Shown: in pieces, positions 12,801 to 24,180 of the stretch
Numbering within the stretch: position 1 is the stretch's first letter
Layout of the letters: each line of letters opens with the position of its first letter
Assembly (NCBI RefSeq): GCF_000715075.1
Contig: NC_134080.1
Location: 36,622,758 to 36,686,757, forward strand
DNA from: Nicotiana tabacum
Taxonomy: Eukaryota > Streptophyta > Magnoliopsida > Solanales > Solanaceae
DNA length: 64,000 nt
Direction of reading: 5' to 3'
Translations under genes and position numbers: made by a program
The notes under the pieces: generated by a model
What the model was told of the DNA's origin: nothing
The model's database searches: none
The model's input: the letters and a program-made list of their open reading frames with translations, nothing else

Positions 12801-15649
12801 GTTTGGTGTTAGTCTTAAACTAATGTGTCTCTATGTTTTCAACTCTTTTGCTCGTTTTTATGAAATCAGGGCAACTTTGATCTGGTAGGAAACAACTTTC
12901 CTGTCTTCTTTATCCGTGATGGAATGAAGTTCCCAGACATGGTCCATTGTCTGAAATCAAATCCTAAGTCCAACATTCAGGAGAGCTGGAGGAGCCTTGA
13001 CTTCTTCTCCCATCATCCAGAGAGTTTGCACATGTTTACCTTCCTCTTTGATGATTTGGGTGTCCCACAAGATTACAGGCACATGGAAGGTTCCGGTGTC
13101 AACACTTATACTTTAATCAGTAAAGCTGGGAAGGCACATTATGTGAAGTTCCATTGGAAGCCAACTTGCGAGGTCAAGTGCCTTTTGGAGGAAGAAGCTA
13201 TTAAGGTTGGGGGAGCCAATCATAGCCATGCCACCAAGGATCTATATGACGCAATTGCTGCTGGCAACTATCCTGAATGGAAGCTTTTCATCCAAACTAT
13301 TGATCCTGATCATGAAGATAGATTTGACTTTGACCCCCTTGATGTAACCAAGACCTGGCCTGAGGACATCTTGCCACTACAACCAGTTGGTCGCTTGGTG
13401 TTGAATAAGAACATCGACAACTTCTTTGCTGAGAATGAGCAGCTTGCATTTTGCCCTGCCATTATTGTCCCTGGTATTCACTATTCGGATGATAAGCTTC
13501 TCCAGACTCGGATATTCTCATATTCTGATACTCAGAGACACCGTCTTGGGCCAAACTATCTGCAGCTCCCCGTTAATGCTCCCAAGTGTGCTCATCACAA
13601 TAATCACCATGAAGGTGTCATGAACTTCATGTATCGTGATGAAGAGGTACTGTGCACACTTGTGCTGCAGATTGCCAAAATAACGATGCTTGTTCCATTT
13701 TAAAGAGGAAAAAGGTTATCAACATATTTTTTGACTACTTGTTATGTGGCGTCTAGACATAGACATAGTTGGAAAGTCTTTGTGGGGGGGGGGGGGGTAG
13801 TCTGATAATTAAGCTATATTGCAACTTTATTTTTTACCCCATCTCCAAATGCATGTTTACAGTATCACACTTCTTAAGGGTGGATATCTGAGATAATTTG
13901 CTCCTGATGCATATTTGGTTGGTCAAGTGTTAGTTTCCCACCTTTGTAGCAATACAGCAACTTTCTATTAGTTCTCTATGGTGATGCTTTAACTTGATGT
14001 TACTTGCATGTCCAGGTCAATTATTTCCCCTCGAGGTTTGATCCTTGTCGTCATGCAGAGCAGTACCCAATTCCTCCTCGCATCTTGACAGGGAAGCGTG
14101 ACAGGGTAAGCCTTTGTTTTGTTCATTTCACCTTTAGTATCTTGAGCTTTTAATGTGAAGGATATACTCATAAATAATATTTTCCGAATTGCTTTGGGCC
14201 CAAGGTCCACTGTCTTATGGTGTATATATATATATTCATTCTCCACCTCATCAAGGCCTCAACCGCATTCTGCAATTGGAGTTCAAAATTTCTGAGACCA
14301 AAATCATGTAATGATGCTTTTAGCAATTTGTCTGTCTGCTATGGTGCTGATAAAGCAGCATTACCATTAAATTAGAAGAATGACTGACTTGCAGTCTAGC
14401 AGCTTGGCTTGCATTGGGTTGACGTGTGTGAAAATGGTGTTATTGACACCTTATGGCTCATGTCTGTTATCTGCAAGTTTTCTACTTGACTTGCATCTCT
14501 GTTCTTGTTCTTTCCCTTTTTTCTTTTGGTGGTGGTGGGGGTGGTTGTTTTGTTCCGCTTTTATATATTCTTTTGTACTAAGATCTCTACTCTTTTATTT
14601 ACAAGCCTTCTACTCTGCTGAAATGCTTTTTCATCTTCTTTTTTCTTTTTGTTTGCTGAAATGGATTTTTATCTTCGTTTACATTTACTTTTATAATAAT
14701 TGTTGTTATACACCTATAACCCGGGGCGTATCTAGCTCTTAGAGTATGGGTTCACGTGAACCCATGCTCATTTCTCTAAATCATGTATAACAATGTTATA
14801 TTTCTTCAAAATTACTTAAATATATGTGTGTGCACCCATGCTCAATGACTCCTATGGTGCAATAATTATTGGGTGCACCTCTACAAGTGAAATTTGTGCT
14901 TCAAAACCTACTCCAGACGTGCTTTCGACATTGAGTATAGATATGTGAAAATCAATAAAATTTCAAAAAGTATAAATTTTGAACCTATAATTTCAAAAAT
15001 TTAGTGAGTCCAGGGTAAGAGACTAAAGTTAAACCAGTCAAATGAGAATTTTAGATCTATCTCTCTATAATAGTGCACCCATCCACTTTAAATCTTGGAT
15101 CCGCCTCTGGCTAGGTGGTTGCTTCGATTTGATAGGTTAAGCTTCACTTTTAAACTGCAGATATCTTAGGTCATTTTTACAAGTTATCCTTTTTATATAC
15201 AAAATATTAAGTAAGATTCACTTACTATATGGTTCTTTTTGTAGTGCATCATTGAGAAAGAGAACAACTTCAAGCAGCCAGGAGAGAGATACAGATCCTG
15301 GTCGCCTGACAGGTAAATCAGTTGCTTGGTCATTTTATGTTGACCATTTTTTCACTCCTTTAAAGCACTCGGATATATTCTTCTGCCTTTTTGTCGCAGG
15401 CAAGAGAGATTTATCTGCAGATGGATTAATGCTTTATCTGATCCACGAGTCACTCATGAGATACGCATTATTTGGATTTCATATTGGTCACAGGTCTCTT
15501 TTTCTTTCCTTTATCATGTTTCTTTAGTCATCTCTATCGTGAGAGTGGTAAAACATGCTCAGTAATGCTTTTGCATAAATATGTTGCAGGCTGACAAGTC
15601 TCTTGGTGAGAAGATAGCTTCTCGTCTTAATGTAAGGCCCACAATGTGA
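9859..15649 (+). CDS. CAT: Catalase, complete 8-exon gene
   Basis: Haem catalase (2 H2O2 to 2 H2O + O2) of the peroxisome, 492 codons. Exons: 9859-9873, 10160-10256, 12337-12614, 12870-13646, 14016-14105, 15245-15312, 15400-15493, 15590-15649; every intron is GT-AG and all phases join without a stop. The protein starts [15 protein letters not shown]. It contains the active-site signature around VVHARG (His65), Asn138 in LVGNNFP, and the haem-ligand signature [11 protein letters not shown] (Tyr348). The length equals that of usual plant catalases, so the gene looks functional. The start is fixed by the conserved MDPYK and the CGCCATGG context. Oddities: a 2.1-kb intron 2 with a LINE remnant, a 1.1-kb intron 5 with a MITE, and a C-terminus ...[14 protein letters not shown] where many plant catalases have QKL or QKV instead of EKI. 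The isoform class is not assigned. Confidence 0.95.
10541..11620 (+). pseudogene. Decayed LINE (L1-type) RT C-terminus in catalase intron 2
   Basis: Across several frames the plus strand encodes the tail of a plant LINE reverse transcriptase: ...[20 protein letters not shown] (about 10755-10810), then [13 protein letters not shown] (11010-11050), then an HFLLHCC-like zinc-binding segment with [10 protein letters not shown] (11210-11280) and a final REREYESFESV-like piece near 11400. These correspond in order to the palm-distal region and the zf-RVT domain. Stops and frameshifts are frequent, so it is dead. It is in the same orientation as the catalase gene and enlarges intron 2 to 2080 nt. 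Exact ends and target duplications were not found. Confidence 0.75.
11942..12035. repeat. 19-bp perfect inverted repeat in catalase intron 2
   Basis: Arms 11942-11960 and 12017-12035 are exact reverse complements (ATCTGAATGAATGCATAAT and its complement) separated by 56 nt. The transcript could form a long hairpin just upstream of exon 3. Confidence 0.8.
14721..15109. mobile_element. hAT-like MITE in catalase intron 5
   Basis: A 389-bp segment has imperfect terminal inverted repeats: CCGGGGCGTATCTAG at the left and, read inward from the right end, CAGAGGCGGATCCAAG. The CAGGGGCGGA-like end is typical of Tip100-type hAT elements and their MITEs. It contains no coding capacity. I see no convincing 8-bp target duplication, so the precise ends are approximate. 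Confidence 0.6.
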
Positions 15650-15748
15650 AGGTGACAACAGTAGGAAAATGTTTGAAGTTGCTGTGCTGAAGGAGTACCA
15701 GTCCAAGAAAACATCCTTTTCTTTTGGTACGAAGTATAGGTCTGATGA

Positions 15749-15793
15749 TTGTGTTGTAATTTGTACCAATGGTTGTGTTGTAATTTGTACCAA
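15749..15793. repeat. 21-bp perfect direct repeat in catalase 3' UTR
   Basis: TTGTGTTGTAATTTGTACCAA occurs at 15749-15769 and again at 15773-15793, 100 bp after the catalase stop. The TTGTAAT-like U-rich sequence could contribute to 3' end formation, but that is inference. Confidence 0.75.
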
Positions 15794-15835
15794 ACAAACT
15801 TCAACATGTCACATTAACTGTGACAACGTTGCCGG

Positions 15836-15841
15836 AATAAA
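15836..15841 (+). terminator. Possible catalase poly(A) signal
   Basis: AATAAA lies 187 nt after the TGA stop at 15647-15649, a usual distance for a plant 3' UTR. Plant signals are degenerate, so the actual cleavage site may differ. Confidence 0.4.
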
Positions 15842-15849
15842 TTGCAGTT

Positions 15850-16724
15850 GTATGTTCTCAAACATCAGTCAATCATTTTCATTTTATCCTTCCATGTTCA
15901 CTCTCAAGTTCACCAGTTAAGTAATTGCTGTTTTATTCCAAATGACTCTTTGATAACTATAGTTCCACGGCTATTTTGTGGTTTCTTGACAGATCATAAG
16001 AGCTGTAAAACTGATTTCTCTCCAAAATTTACCTAATGCTTGTGCCATTATCAAGTGTCAAAACTCTAGCAGAAGATTCTGGTAGCTCCTCTACAATTTT
16101 CCAAGCGGAGAAAACAGAAGGAAAGGAAAGCATTATTTAACAGGGGAAGTCTGCTCCTTTATAGATGTTGGAATGGCATAAACGATGATCATGTTAATTC
16201 AAAAGGGAGAAATTAATACATTGGAAAGGTAAGAAGATGTGCGTCAACTATTATTATGTATCGGATCAGCTATCCAGCAACGTACCTATTGCGAAGTTTT
16301 TCACCCTTTTACATACAGTCCTTCCGCGGACCTATGTAAATGCATGATGCTTGCTGCCTTTTTTACTTTAAGTAAAGGAAAAGGAAAAGAAAGCAACTCA
16401 GAGTTAAGTTTCATTGTGCCTTCTTTTTTGTGGGTTTCTTATGAAATAAAGGTAACAAGATCAAATTCATGGGCAATGTTAGTGTTAGTCAATTTTGGTG
16501 GCTACATGAACCGCATTACGGGAATAATTGCTTAACGTGGCCACCATATCGAACAGTACGTAGCATAATGCTTCTAAAATCTAAATATTCAATTTGTTGT
16601 GTGGGTTGGAATCTATTGAACGTCACTTTCCATTTACTGATCCGGACATAAAATACATTGATAAAGGTAAAAATTACTTATTCTATAAAATGACGTCAAA
16701 ACCATTTGTGCCTTCGAAGGAAAG
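15850..16724. other. Intergenic between catalase and SINE cluster, no gene seen
   Basis: No gene, RNA or recognisable repeat could be supported here. Short reading frames at 16239-16535 and 16469-16651 show no domain. Confidence 0.4.
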
Positions 16725-17021
16725 TGAGTATCTCGGAGTAACGGTCAAGTTGTGACTTATAAGTCATAGGTGTGAACCGTGAAATCGGTCAAGTTGTGAC
16801 TTATAAGTAATAGGTTTGAACGATGAAATCAACTACTGATACTTGTATTAGGATAGGTTGTCTACATCATACTCTTTATCAGTACGGCCCTTCACCAGTG
16901 CTTTGTTCACCAGACTACCTTTTTAGGAAAGTGAAAGTGACATCATAAATTACCCGTACTTCACCGGTGCTTTGTTCACCAGACTATCTTTTTAGGAAAG
17001 TGAAAGTGACATCATAAATTA
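16725..17021 (+). mobile_element. tRNA-derived SINE with duplicated head and tail
   Basis: A SINE-like body with degenerate B-box (TAGGTGTGAACCGTG), the segment TTGTATTAGG...CTACATCATACTC, and the CGGCCCTTCACC tail of an AU/SolS-like plant SINE. The head unit is present twice (16742-16785 and 16786-16829, period 44). The tail unit is also present twice (16891-16952 and 16960-17021, period 69, 62 bp nearly identical). Family assignment is by resemblance to the copy at 17465-17655 and from memory. Confidence 0.6.
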
Positions 17022-17464
17022 TAAAAAGGAAGGAGATGATCATGGAGCATTTGTTTGTTCTTTTTATAAAGGGGAGAATCTAGTAAGCATTCATTAGTGA
17101 CAAGTGACACGAAGTCACGTGCAATGATGCCAAAGAATGTAGTCCACAACTCTGCAGTTTCATGTTATACATATTCTTTTATTTCCATTTCGCTTTCACA
17201 TTTGACAAAGAAGCTCAACCAAGTTGTCTCCGATTACTTAGGTATTATCTATATTTTCACTAAATACTGCTTTCTATTACTCAATCGATGTTCATACCCT
17301 TGCAATTTCGGAATGTGTCTAACTCTAATACCATAGTAAGAAAGGGACCGTAGATTTTAACTTAAATCCCAATAAAGCTAACTCATGTAACGAGAATTAC
17401 CAAATACCAAATGAGTAGATTAAATATTTTATCCACGCTCAATGTAAGATTCTACAAAAAGTAT
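17022..17464. other. Spacer between SINE copies, no gene seen
   Basis: Nothing recognisable was found; the reading frame at 17097-17336 has no domain and no support. Confidence 0.4.
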
Positions 17465-17655
17465 AAGACTAATGGTTGAACCCTTGGATCAACAATAAAG
17501 TTATTTCTAAAACTTCTAGGCCACGTGTTCGAGTCGTGAGAACAACCACTAATAATTGTATTAGGTTAATATGTTTATATCACACCCCTTGGGGTGCCGC
17601 CCTTTCATATACTGTGCATGAATACGGGTTGCCTTGTGCACCATACTGGTATTTT
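17465..17655 (+). mobile_element. tRNA-derived SINE (AU/SolS-like)
   Basis: It contains a B-box GTGTTCGAGTCGTG, then ATTGTATTAGG, then CACACCCCTTGGGGTGCCGCCC and a GGGTTGCCTTGTGCACC tail, in the order expected for a plant SINE of the AU/SolS kind. It shares this layout with the duplicated copy 440 bp upstream. Exact ends and target duplications are not clear. Confidence 0.6.
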
Positions 17656-18710
17656 AAGTGATGGCTGGGATCAAACATGGTCCTAAATTACCTGCAAGTA
17701 AAGGTTTTTTCTCATTTTCTGAGTATGAAGTGGCAAACAACAAGTAATTAAAGTCCTACTCAACACACTACTACTCCACCAACCCTGAATAAGTGGCAAG
17801 TGATGACCAAAAAAGTGAGAAAGAAATGCATTGTTTATACTTTTTCATTTTCAATGCATATGAGAACGAAAAAAAAAATTCAAAAGGTTTACTACTTTCT
17901 TTAATTTATTGTCTAAAATCCACGAATGCTTTTCTTGTCAGCATTTTCTCTTTTTCTTCGTTATATTATATCCTCAGTTTATGGATTTGGATTAGTGATT
18001 TGAAGTTGACTTTGTAGCGGTATTCCAAAGGGGTTGTGGGGCCTGTGCTTGTTAAGCAGAATCTTCTCTTTGTTGGCAGACTAAGCTAAGAGAGAATCAT
18101 AAGAGTTTGGAATCACAGATAATAACTAGGAAAGAGAGAGGTTGTTTGGACTCTATGATTTGTGGAGAGGATTTCTAGAGGGACAACATTAAAAGGGACA
18201 GTCAGTTCAGACCCTACACCCATATTTATGTTGTTCTTGTTGCTGCTTGTCAGACAACCACATGTAGTTTTTGGAAAATACTATAATTTTCTTGCAAAGG
18301 TTACATTTTTACTACATATAGGAACAGGAAAATTCTGATCTTTGGAAATATCCATAAAATCTTTTCATAGTAAGTTTCTCATCTCTAGATTGATTGCTCT
18401 TTTGTCTGTGATTTAACTTGCTTTCTTGACTAGGCTGCAATTTTTATTGCTTTTCTGTTTTTTTTTTTTTTTTTTGCCTTCCCTGTTGAAGCAGTTACTT
18501 TTAGCAAATTGGCTTTATGTCTCATTGTAAAACTTTAACTGTATTTTTGAAAGTTAGAGGGGTTACCAGTGTTAGATCCTGTTGGGACAATCTACTGAAA
18601 AGACACTGTTCACTTTCCTTGTTTTGTCCTTAGTTCTTTCAACTATCTTGTGTTTGATTTATTGTTGTATAGATCTATGTTTTAGTTGTAGCTTTTTATT
18701 TCTTCTAATT
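17656..18710. other. Upstream region and possible 5' UTR of the NLP gene
   Basis: No coding region is visible. The stretch 18010-18360 is less AT-rich and could contain a transcribed leader, with a 5' UTR intron ending at a TTTATAG acceptor near 18990, as is common in NLP genes. A T-run of about 18 bases lies around 18458-18475. The leader structure is inference. Confidence 0.3.
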
Positions 18711-18851
18711 TTGACTTATAATCAGGTCTATCGGAAACAGTTTCTCTACCCTTCCAGGGTAGGGATAAGGCTGCCTACATCCTACCCTCCCAGACCTCAC
18801 TTGTGGGATTATACTGGGTGGTTGTTGTTGTTCTTGTTGACTTATAATCAG
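18711..18851 (+). mobile_element. 5'-truncated TS-type SINE with perfect 15-bp target duplication
   Basis: The body at 18726-18836 carries the TS SINE 3' region (GGAAACAGTTTCTCTACCC, AGGGATAAGGCTGCCTACAT, CTTGTGGGATTATACTGGG) and the diagnostic TTG-repeat tail. TTGACTTATAATCAG flanks it at 18711-18725 and 18837-18851 without a mismatch, which defines the insertion and suggests it is fairly recent. It lies about 250 bp upstream of the NLP start codon. The tRNA-like 5' half with the pol III boxes is missing. Confidence 0.88.
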
Positions 18852-19099
18852 ATATGTAGAACATAATTAGAAATCCCCAAGTTGGTAAAATATGTTGGTT
18901 TTTACTTAAATTCGATTGTAGAGCAAATACATACACAAATATTCCTCCTTTATTGCTATTTGGACTTATTTCCTTATGCTTGCTTTATAGCAGATCTCAG
19001 TTAGAGCATCTATTGGTAATTTGGCAGATTTGGTTTTGCAAAGCTGAAGTCTTTTAGATAAAGACTGGTTACCAGAAATTTGGGTCTAGTGACATTTTG

Positions 19100-22000
19100 A
19101 TGTCAATGGATGAAAGATTTGTTGTAACCAATACTTTCTTGACTACACAATTTGATGCCTTCATGGATTTGGATTACATGGATGAACTGTTGTTAGAAGG
19201 GTGCTTTTTGGAGACTATTGATGATCGTGATTTCGTGCATCATAGACCATCCATTTCCAATATGCCGTTTGACTCTTCATTCGTGTGGCCTACTTTATTA
19301 GATACCAATGGTTTCGAATTTAGTGGAAGCCCATCGAAAGATGGCCAACAAGAAAGGCAAAGGTCATCTTTCTCCAAAAATTTATCCATAAGCCAATTCC
19401 AAGAGCTAAATTCAGCTAAAGTTCAGTCTTTTGGTGATAATTCGATTAATGCCATGTGCAGTTCAGGTCAATCTGAAAATTGTTTATTTGACGCTCCTGA
19501 ACTGAGCAGGAGGTGGTGGATTGGACCCAATGCTTCTTCATCTGTAATGGACAGATTGATTCAGGCGCTTGGATACATAAAGAATTTCTCCAAAGACAAG
19601 GATATCCTTATTCAAATATGGGTACCCATATACAGGGATGGAAAACGCGTACTCTCTACAAATGATCAACCTTTCTCGCTGGACCTTAATTGCCCTAGGC
19701 TTGCGCACTACAGACAAGCGTCTTTAAGCTATCAATTTCCTGCAAACGACGATTCTAAAGAGATTGTTGGATTACCGGGCAGAGTTTTTCTGGATAAAGT
19801 TCCTGAGTGGAGTCCTGATGTTCAGTTCTTCCAAATGGAAGAGTATCCGCGTGTTGGACATGCACAGCAGCATAACGTACGAGGCACCTTTGCTGTTCCT
19901 GTGTTTGAACAAGGCAGTCGTAACTGCTTGAGTGTTATTGAAGTTGTCAGGACCACACAAAAGATCAAATATAGCTCTGAGCTTGAAAGTGTCTGCAAAG
20001 CTCTTGAGGTTTGTCATTTCTTTTACCTTTTCTGAATTTATTGTTTCCTTAAATTGCTGGAATTTTATGGTCTGAACAAGCACTTACAAATATTGGCCTA
20101 TTTCTGCACTTCACTGATTTCTTTGATCATTATTGCTCTTGGTTACCAGATAAAGTTAATTATAATACTGTCTCATAAGCTGCACCTCTCGTTGAAAGAC
20201 TTTTTGCCTTAATTTCAATGTTTATGGATCTTGCTTTTGTTATGCAAATTGAATTGATTGTTTGGTGTTCTTGTGGAAATGAAGTCAATCTTCTGTTTTC
20301 TGATGGTCTACCAACAATTTGCTTGTTGATAGGCTGTTGATCTTCGGAGTTCTGAAGTGTCAAGCACTCTGTCAGCGAAGGTAAGGGCAAAACTTGCAAA
20401 AAGTATGTGCCTTTGGTTACCATGATTTCTTCTGTCATAATATGTGGGATAATTTTGTCAGGCATGTGATTTGACCTACCAAGCCGCGTTATCTGAAATT
20501 CTAGAGGTTCTGAAATCTGCATGCAAGACGCATGGATTGCCATTAGCTCAGACTTGGGTACCTTGCATTCAACATGGTAAAGGGGGTAGCCGCCACTCTA
20601 ATGAAAACCTTGTTCGTTGTGTTTCCACAGAAGATTCTGCTTGCTATGTAGCTGATCCTCGAGTTCAGGGTTTTCATGAAGCTTGCTCTGAGCACCATTT
20701 GCTGAAAGGTCAGGGTGTTGTCGGGAGTGCATTTATGACGAACCAACCGTGTTTTACGTCTGATCTAACTTCCTATAGCAAGGCAGAATACCCACTTTCT
20801 CATTATGCAAGAATGTTTGGATTGCATGCTGCTGTAGCTATACCTTTGCGGAGTATGTCAACTGGCTCATCCGACTTTGTATTGGAGTTCCTTTTACCGC
20901 CAAATTGCAGAAATCCTGAAGAACATAAAAGCATGCTCACTTCATTGTCCATTATCATACAAAACGTTTGTCAGACATACCGGGTCGTGTCAGAAAAAGA
21001 ATTACAGGAAGAAACTGTCTCATTAGGTGAAGTGACAAGCCTTGCAGCTAGTGAATACACTGAAGAAGTGAGAGAAAAAGAACGCAAAGGGTCCATTGTA
21101 TCTTCGCAAGAAAGGACGTCGTGGACCTCTAGTCATATAGAGGTCCAGCAGACGTCGAGTGTTATTTCAGCATTCCAAGATGAAAAGCCAGTTGAAGTGC
21201 TGACTGAAGAACCTGTAACATTTAGGAACCAAACGAATTCTGGTTCAGCAACCACTTTTGCCTTTAGCAGAAACTATCGTACTTCTGGGGAGGGCATCTC
21301 TCATACTTGGCGTAAAGCAAGAGACAGAAGACGTCTGAAGGCAGAGAAAAATATTACATTGCAAATTCTTCAGCAGTACTTTGCTGGTAGCCTGAAGGAT
21401 GCTGCAAAAAGCATTGGTGGTGAGCAAGCATATCTAAATTTTCTATCCATAAATGTATATATTGATCATTTATTAACTCTTTTGTTCTCCATTCATTTAT
21501 CATTTTTTCTTCTCATCTGGTTACTTTATCTAATGGTGCTTTGTTCCATGCAAGCATTTTTAACATATCGTTTCTTTTCACTCCCATGTCCGTGTCCTCT
21601 TAAATTTCAGTTTGTCCTACCACTCTGAAGAGGATATGCAGGCAACATGGAATTCAACGATGGCCTTCTCGGAAGATAAAGAAGGTCGGTCTCTCCTTAG
21701 AAAGGATCCAACGTGTCATCAACTCAGTCCAAGGTGTCTCTGGCACTTTACAAATCGAGTCCTTCTATTCTGACTTCCCAGAATTGGCATCTTCAAATAT
21801 ATCAAGATCAAGTCCCTTTGCAGACCCAACGTCGAATAATCATCCGGAGGACTTGAACAGGCAACCAGAAAGTGGTGGTAACGATGCTGCTATATCTAAG
21901 TCAGTCTCCTCTTCCTGTAGTCAAGGTTCCAGTTCAAGTCAACGTTCAACCGGGACACAGCTTGCAGGTCACGAAGATCCAGTGGCCGAGGAAGCTTCTG

Positions 22001-22464
22001 ATAATCATGCATTAAAAAGGGTTAACAGTGATGCTGAGCTGCATTTATCAAGTGAAGCACTAAATCCACTGCCAAGATCTCAAAGCCACACGTCTCTTAC
22101 TGAGAGTCCTGAATCAGTAAGTCTTTCGCCAGTGAAAAAGAGTCTGTGGAGATCTCAAGAAGGTGCCCCTAGAATAAAAGTAATACATGGAGAAGAGAAG
22201 ATTAGATTCCGCATGCAAAAGAACTGGGGATATAAAGAACTGAAGAGAGAAATTGCCAGGCGCTTTGGCGTAGATGATCCAATTGGATTTCACCTTAAAT
22301 ACTTGGATGATGATTCTGACTGGGTATTATTGGCGTGCGAAGCTGATCTGGAGGAATGTATTCATGTTTGTTGGTCTTCCCAAAACCAAACGATTAGACT
22401 CCTTTTTCTTTGTGATTTACAGCCTCATTTAGGAAGCTCTTTTGATAGCAGCAGTTCCTTGTGA
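19100..22464 (+). CDS. NLP: NIN-like protein transcription factor (NLP4/5-like), complete
   Basis: Nuclear RWP-RK transcription factor; NLPs activate nitrate-responsive genes. Exons 19100-20008, 20333-20380, 20462-21419 and 21611-22464, all GT-AG, give 922 codons with no stop. N-terminus has [14 protein letters not shown], like Arabidopsis NLP4/5. Residues about 130-500 form the GAF-like sensor region ([70 protein letters not shown]). The RWP-RK domain is about 610-661 and is split by the last intron, which falls inside a Val codon (residue 639); the motif RWPSRK is at 655-660. A serine-rich linker follows. The PB1 domain (about 826-906) has the basic start [13 protein letters not shown] and the acidic [20 protein letters not shown]. 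The start is the ATG at 19100, with another at 19106 in frame. Family is certain; the subclass is from memory. Confidence 0.93.
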
Positions 22465-22937
22465 GAATTGTGGACATTTCGTATATCCTGAACTGCAGTC
22501 GAGTGCTAGGAATGGATGTTTCTTGCTCTGTCGTTCACGATTTGCATATGATATGATGAACTGGAGACATCTTGATTCCTAAACATTGCAGAAAAAGCTA
22601 TCCTAGTTCATATGGTCATAATGGCATCTATGATATCCTGAAGCTGAAATCTCTAACTCAAGATTCTGACAAAACCTGTCTCCTTGAAACTACCTCTCAC
22701 CAATTGGTATCAGTGTTGTGCTCAACACTGATGCTAGCGCGAACATAGATTTAGTAACGGACTTGGACGATGGATTCTTGGTTTTACAGGTTGGATTGTT
22801 GTTTACCAATTGTCTTATGCTGATCTTGGAGCTTGAATAATCACAATGTAGCAGTGGGGGGATAGAAAAATCACACAATGTATCAAGATCTTACTCTTGA
22901 CTCTTCGGGGATAGAAAATATCACTTCACTAGAGCCG
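22465..22937. other. Probable NLP 3' UTR and downstream spacer
   Basis: This stretch follows the NLP stop and shows no coding region. No canonical AATAAA was seen in the first 300 nt; plant signals vary. Confidence 0.4.
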
Positions 22938-23630
22938 TAGGGATGTTCAAACCAAACCGGAAAACCGCACCAAACCGAAAAGTCAAATCAAACCGATTAA
23001 AGTTCAATTTGGTTTGGTATTGAGTAAAAAAATTCCAAACCAAAGCGACATATAAATATATAATTTTTTATATACTTTTAAGACTTTATATAAACTTTTC
23101 TTTAAAAATATCTATAAATATTTGGGATTCTCTCATGAGATGTATCACTTTCTTATCAAGTGTTAATGAAATGCATCAATGATCTCTTTGTTCTTCCATA
23201 TTCATATGTTACGATTTCTTATATCTTTTTCGAATTTGAAATGATATTTCGATAATTTAAAATTAAATAGAACATATCACTATTTAGGTATCATATTGAT
23301 TTTTATGTTTAATTATTAAATTCGATTAATTTTGAAAGCGTACATCACCGAAAAATTATTGTTAGACGATCAAGAAAATAACAATCATGTGTTACTAAAA
23401 AAAATTCTCCATAAGAATATTTTAATAGATCATATATTTATCAATTTTTACTGAACATATATTCACTTATCTAAACTTTATCTATATCTTTAACAAAGTA
23501 AGATTGAAATAATATTCATGTAACAAAAAAACTCGAAAACCCGACAAAATCAAACCAATCCAAAATGAATATAATTGGTTTGGTTTGGTCTTGATAAAAA
23601 CTGAACCAACCATATCCATGTACACCCCTA
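22938..23630. mobile_element. Non-autonomous hAT-like element
   Basis: The 693-bp segment begins TAGGGATGTTCAAACC and, read from the other end, begins TAGGGGTGTACATGG, forming imperfect terminal inverted repeats. Subterminal regions are rich in AACCAAACC / GGTTTGGTTTGG repeats in inverted orientation. The inside is AT-rich and non-coding. This fits a deletion derivative of an Ac-like hAT element. Flanking CTAGAGCC and CTGGAGGT are at best a decayed 8-bp duplication. Confidence 0.55.
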
Positions 23631-23725
23631 ACTGGAGGTTAGCAGTTGAAGTTGCAATGCACGTGTTACTACACAACGTATCTGATCATCATCTGGCCAA
23701 AACTTTAGTATAAGAAGTGAGAGAT

Positions 23726-24109
23726 TGTTGGGATATACTATTAACCATGCGGCTTAGACATAGTATTTTTATTTTATTCTTTATGGAATAATTATTTATT
23801 TAATTTATTCAATTCAATAAAGTACTATTTAAAAAGATCATTTGTTACATGTGTGTCCTTTTAGTTATGTAGTAGACAATTTAGTGTATGTAGTCTTAGC
23901 TCATGCACAAAAGATTAAATTATCGGTTCTCATAATTAATAAACTATGTTCACAATCGACGATATTATTGGGCAAAATGTCTTGATGATTGTAGCACAAG
24001 ATTATAGTATAATTTGTCTTGATTATGGGAGTGGTTTTACTCCGACTTCTTGTGCTAGTATACTTAGTGTATATTGAATGGACCAAGTAGAGAAAAGATG
24101 TTTTTGTAC

Positions 24110-24180
<71 letters not shown>

